NCBI GenBank assembly: GCA_964036045.1
Contig: OZ038381.1
Span: forward strand, 107,761,367-107,825,366
Length of the DNA stretch: 64,000 nt
Direction of reading: 5' to 3'
Source: Eutreptiella sp. 'Long Island Sound 2002'
Taxonomy: Eukaryota; Euglenozoa; Euglenophyceae; Eutreptiales; Eutreptiaceae
How positions within the stretch are numbered: position 1 is the first letter of the stretch; the number at the start of each line of letters is the position of its first letter. The translations under genes and the position numbers were made by a program. Of this stretch, positions 63,317 to 64,000 are shown in pieces. The notes under the pieces were generated by a model. It searched no databases and was not told where the DNA came from. It worked only from the letters and a program-made list of their open reading frames with translations.

Positions 63317-64000
63317 ATGGGTGTAGTGTTTGCAAGTTGGGTGTGCTTGACTAGTTGAATCAAAGAACTGTCTTTTTCATCATTGGTCTGAACGGGAAGG
63401 GGAAAATCTCCATCCCTTTTTCTCATTCCTCCTTCCTCCCTCCCTCACTTGAAACATTGCCAGTTACTATCACAAAAATATTTGGCAAAGAAATTCACGT
63501 CGAAGAGGGTTGTTAGACCAAGCACAGGTGCGAGCGCCATGTGGCCCCCCTTTTGGGGGGTATTCATGTTGATACCCCTTTGTATGCAATTGGATGTTCC
63601 CAAATCCCAAGATCATCATTTCACCAAACAATACCCCAATGAATTTCCAATTTTGACCCTCAACCCCGCGTCCTTTTTTTCGGGGGGGGCGGGGGTCATC
63701 AGAGCGCAAAGGCTGTGCTCCACCATGAGACAGTTTATAAAGTCGGGGTATAGAAGATTGCATCGGCGGCGCTGCAGCGCGGGTATGGCACTGGGAAATG
63801 GACCGGGTGTGGGGAAATTCTTGGTGCGGTGGTGGACAGCGAGGGAACTAAGACAAGGGGAGCTGTGCGCGTGGTTCCGCAGGATGTTGCGGAACGCCAA
63901 AAGAATGGGCGAGGGGGCCGTGAGAAGCCCCATAAGTGAAGGTGCTGGTATGGGAGGACGTGCCTTTGTAAAGCGACGTGCCAGTTCCGGCACCCAGACG
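63317..64000. other. Downstream of the RanBPM-like gene
   Basis: 3' UTR and intergenic sequence with no clear polyadenylation signal. Minus-strand frames (63470-63993) have no motif and are not supported. Confidence 0.5.

Overview
This is eukaryotic nuclear DNA from a large, repeat-rich genome. The evidence is one intron-containing host gene with GT-AG introns, chromodomain-bearing Ty3/gypsy retrotransposons, a LINE with APE endonuclease and RNase H, an Ac/Ds-like hAT element and a Mutator-like element with a 9-bp target duplication. I cannot place the organism. A large-genome alga or other protist is my guess; the host SPRY domain does not look like the usual land-plant form.

Layout. Positions 1-1825 look like an LTR related to the first gypsy element. 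Positions 1922-2802 hold a decayed TET/JBP-type dioxygenase-like reading frame. A plus-strand retroelement (about 3391-4147, continued at 21423-31076) has RNase H, a CCHC knuckle, a possible Ulp1-like protease region, and Pro/His-rich and SR-rich segments. It was split by a 17.3-kb gypsy element (4148-21422, minus strand, 3-kb LTRs, 4-bp target duplication) and by a 1.2-kb Ac/Ds-like hAT element (22311-23520). A TA microsatellite separates it from a minus-strand LINE (31197-39995). Upstream of the EN-RT-RNase H frame of that LINE lies a frame with a complete AlkB-type 2-oxoglutarate/Fe(II) dioxygenase signature. GC-rich nested tandem repeats fill 40035-44795, between two more TA tracts.

Positions 45379-59854 are one Mutator-like insertion (101-bp perfect outer inverted repeats, 9-bp duplication GTCACCGCC). 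An 11.4-kb gypsy element (46020-57381, minus strand, 791-bp LTRs, 5-bp duplication GCTTC) sits inside it. Without that insert the Mutator-like element is about 3.1 kb and has no visible transposase. At the right, 60664-63316 is a three-exon RanBP9/10-like (RanBPM; SPRY-LisH-CTLH-CRA) gene, the only clear host gene. Its ATG lies about 0.8 kb from the insertion.

Themes. Two different dioxygenase families (AlkB and TET/JBP-like) occur next to retroelements. The element frames are interrupted mainly by in-frame TGA; three of these lie at the Gag/PR, PR/RT and RNase H/IN borders of the second gypsy element. This fits CGA-to-TGA decay of methylated DNA, programmed read-through, or both. Identity figures below are estimates by eye.
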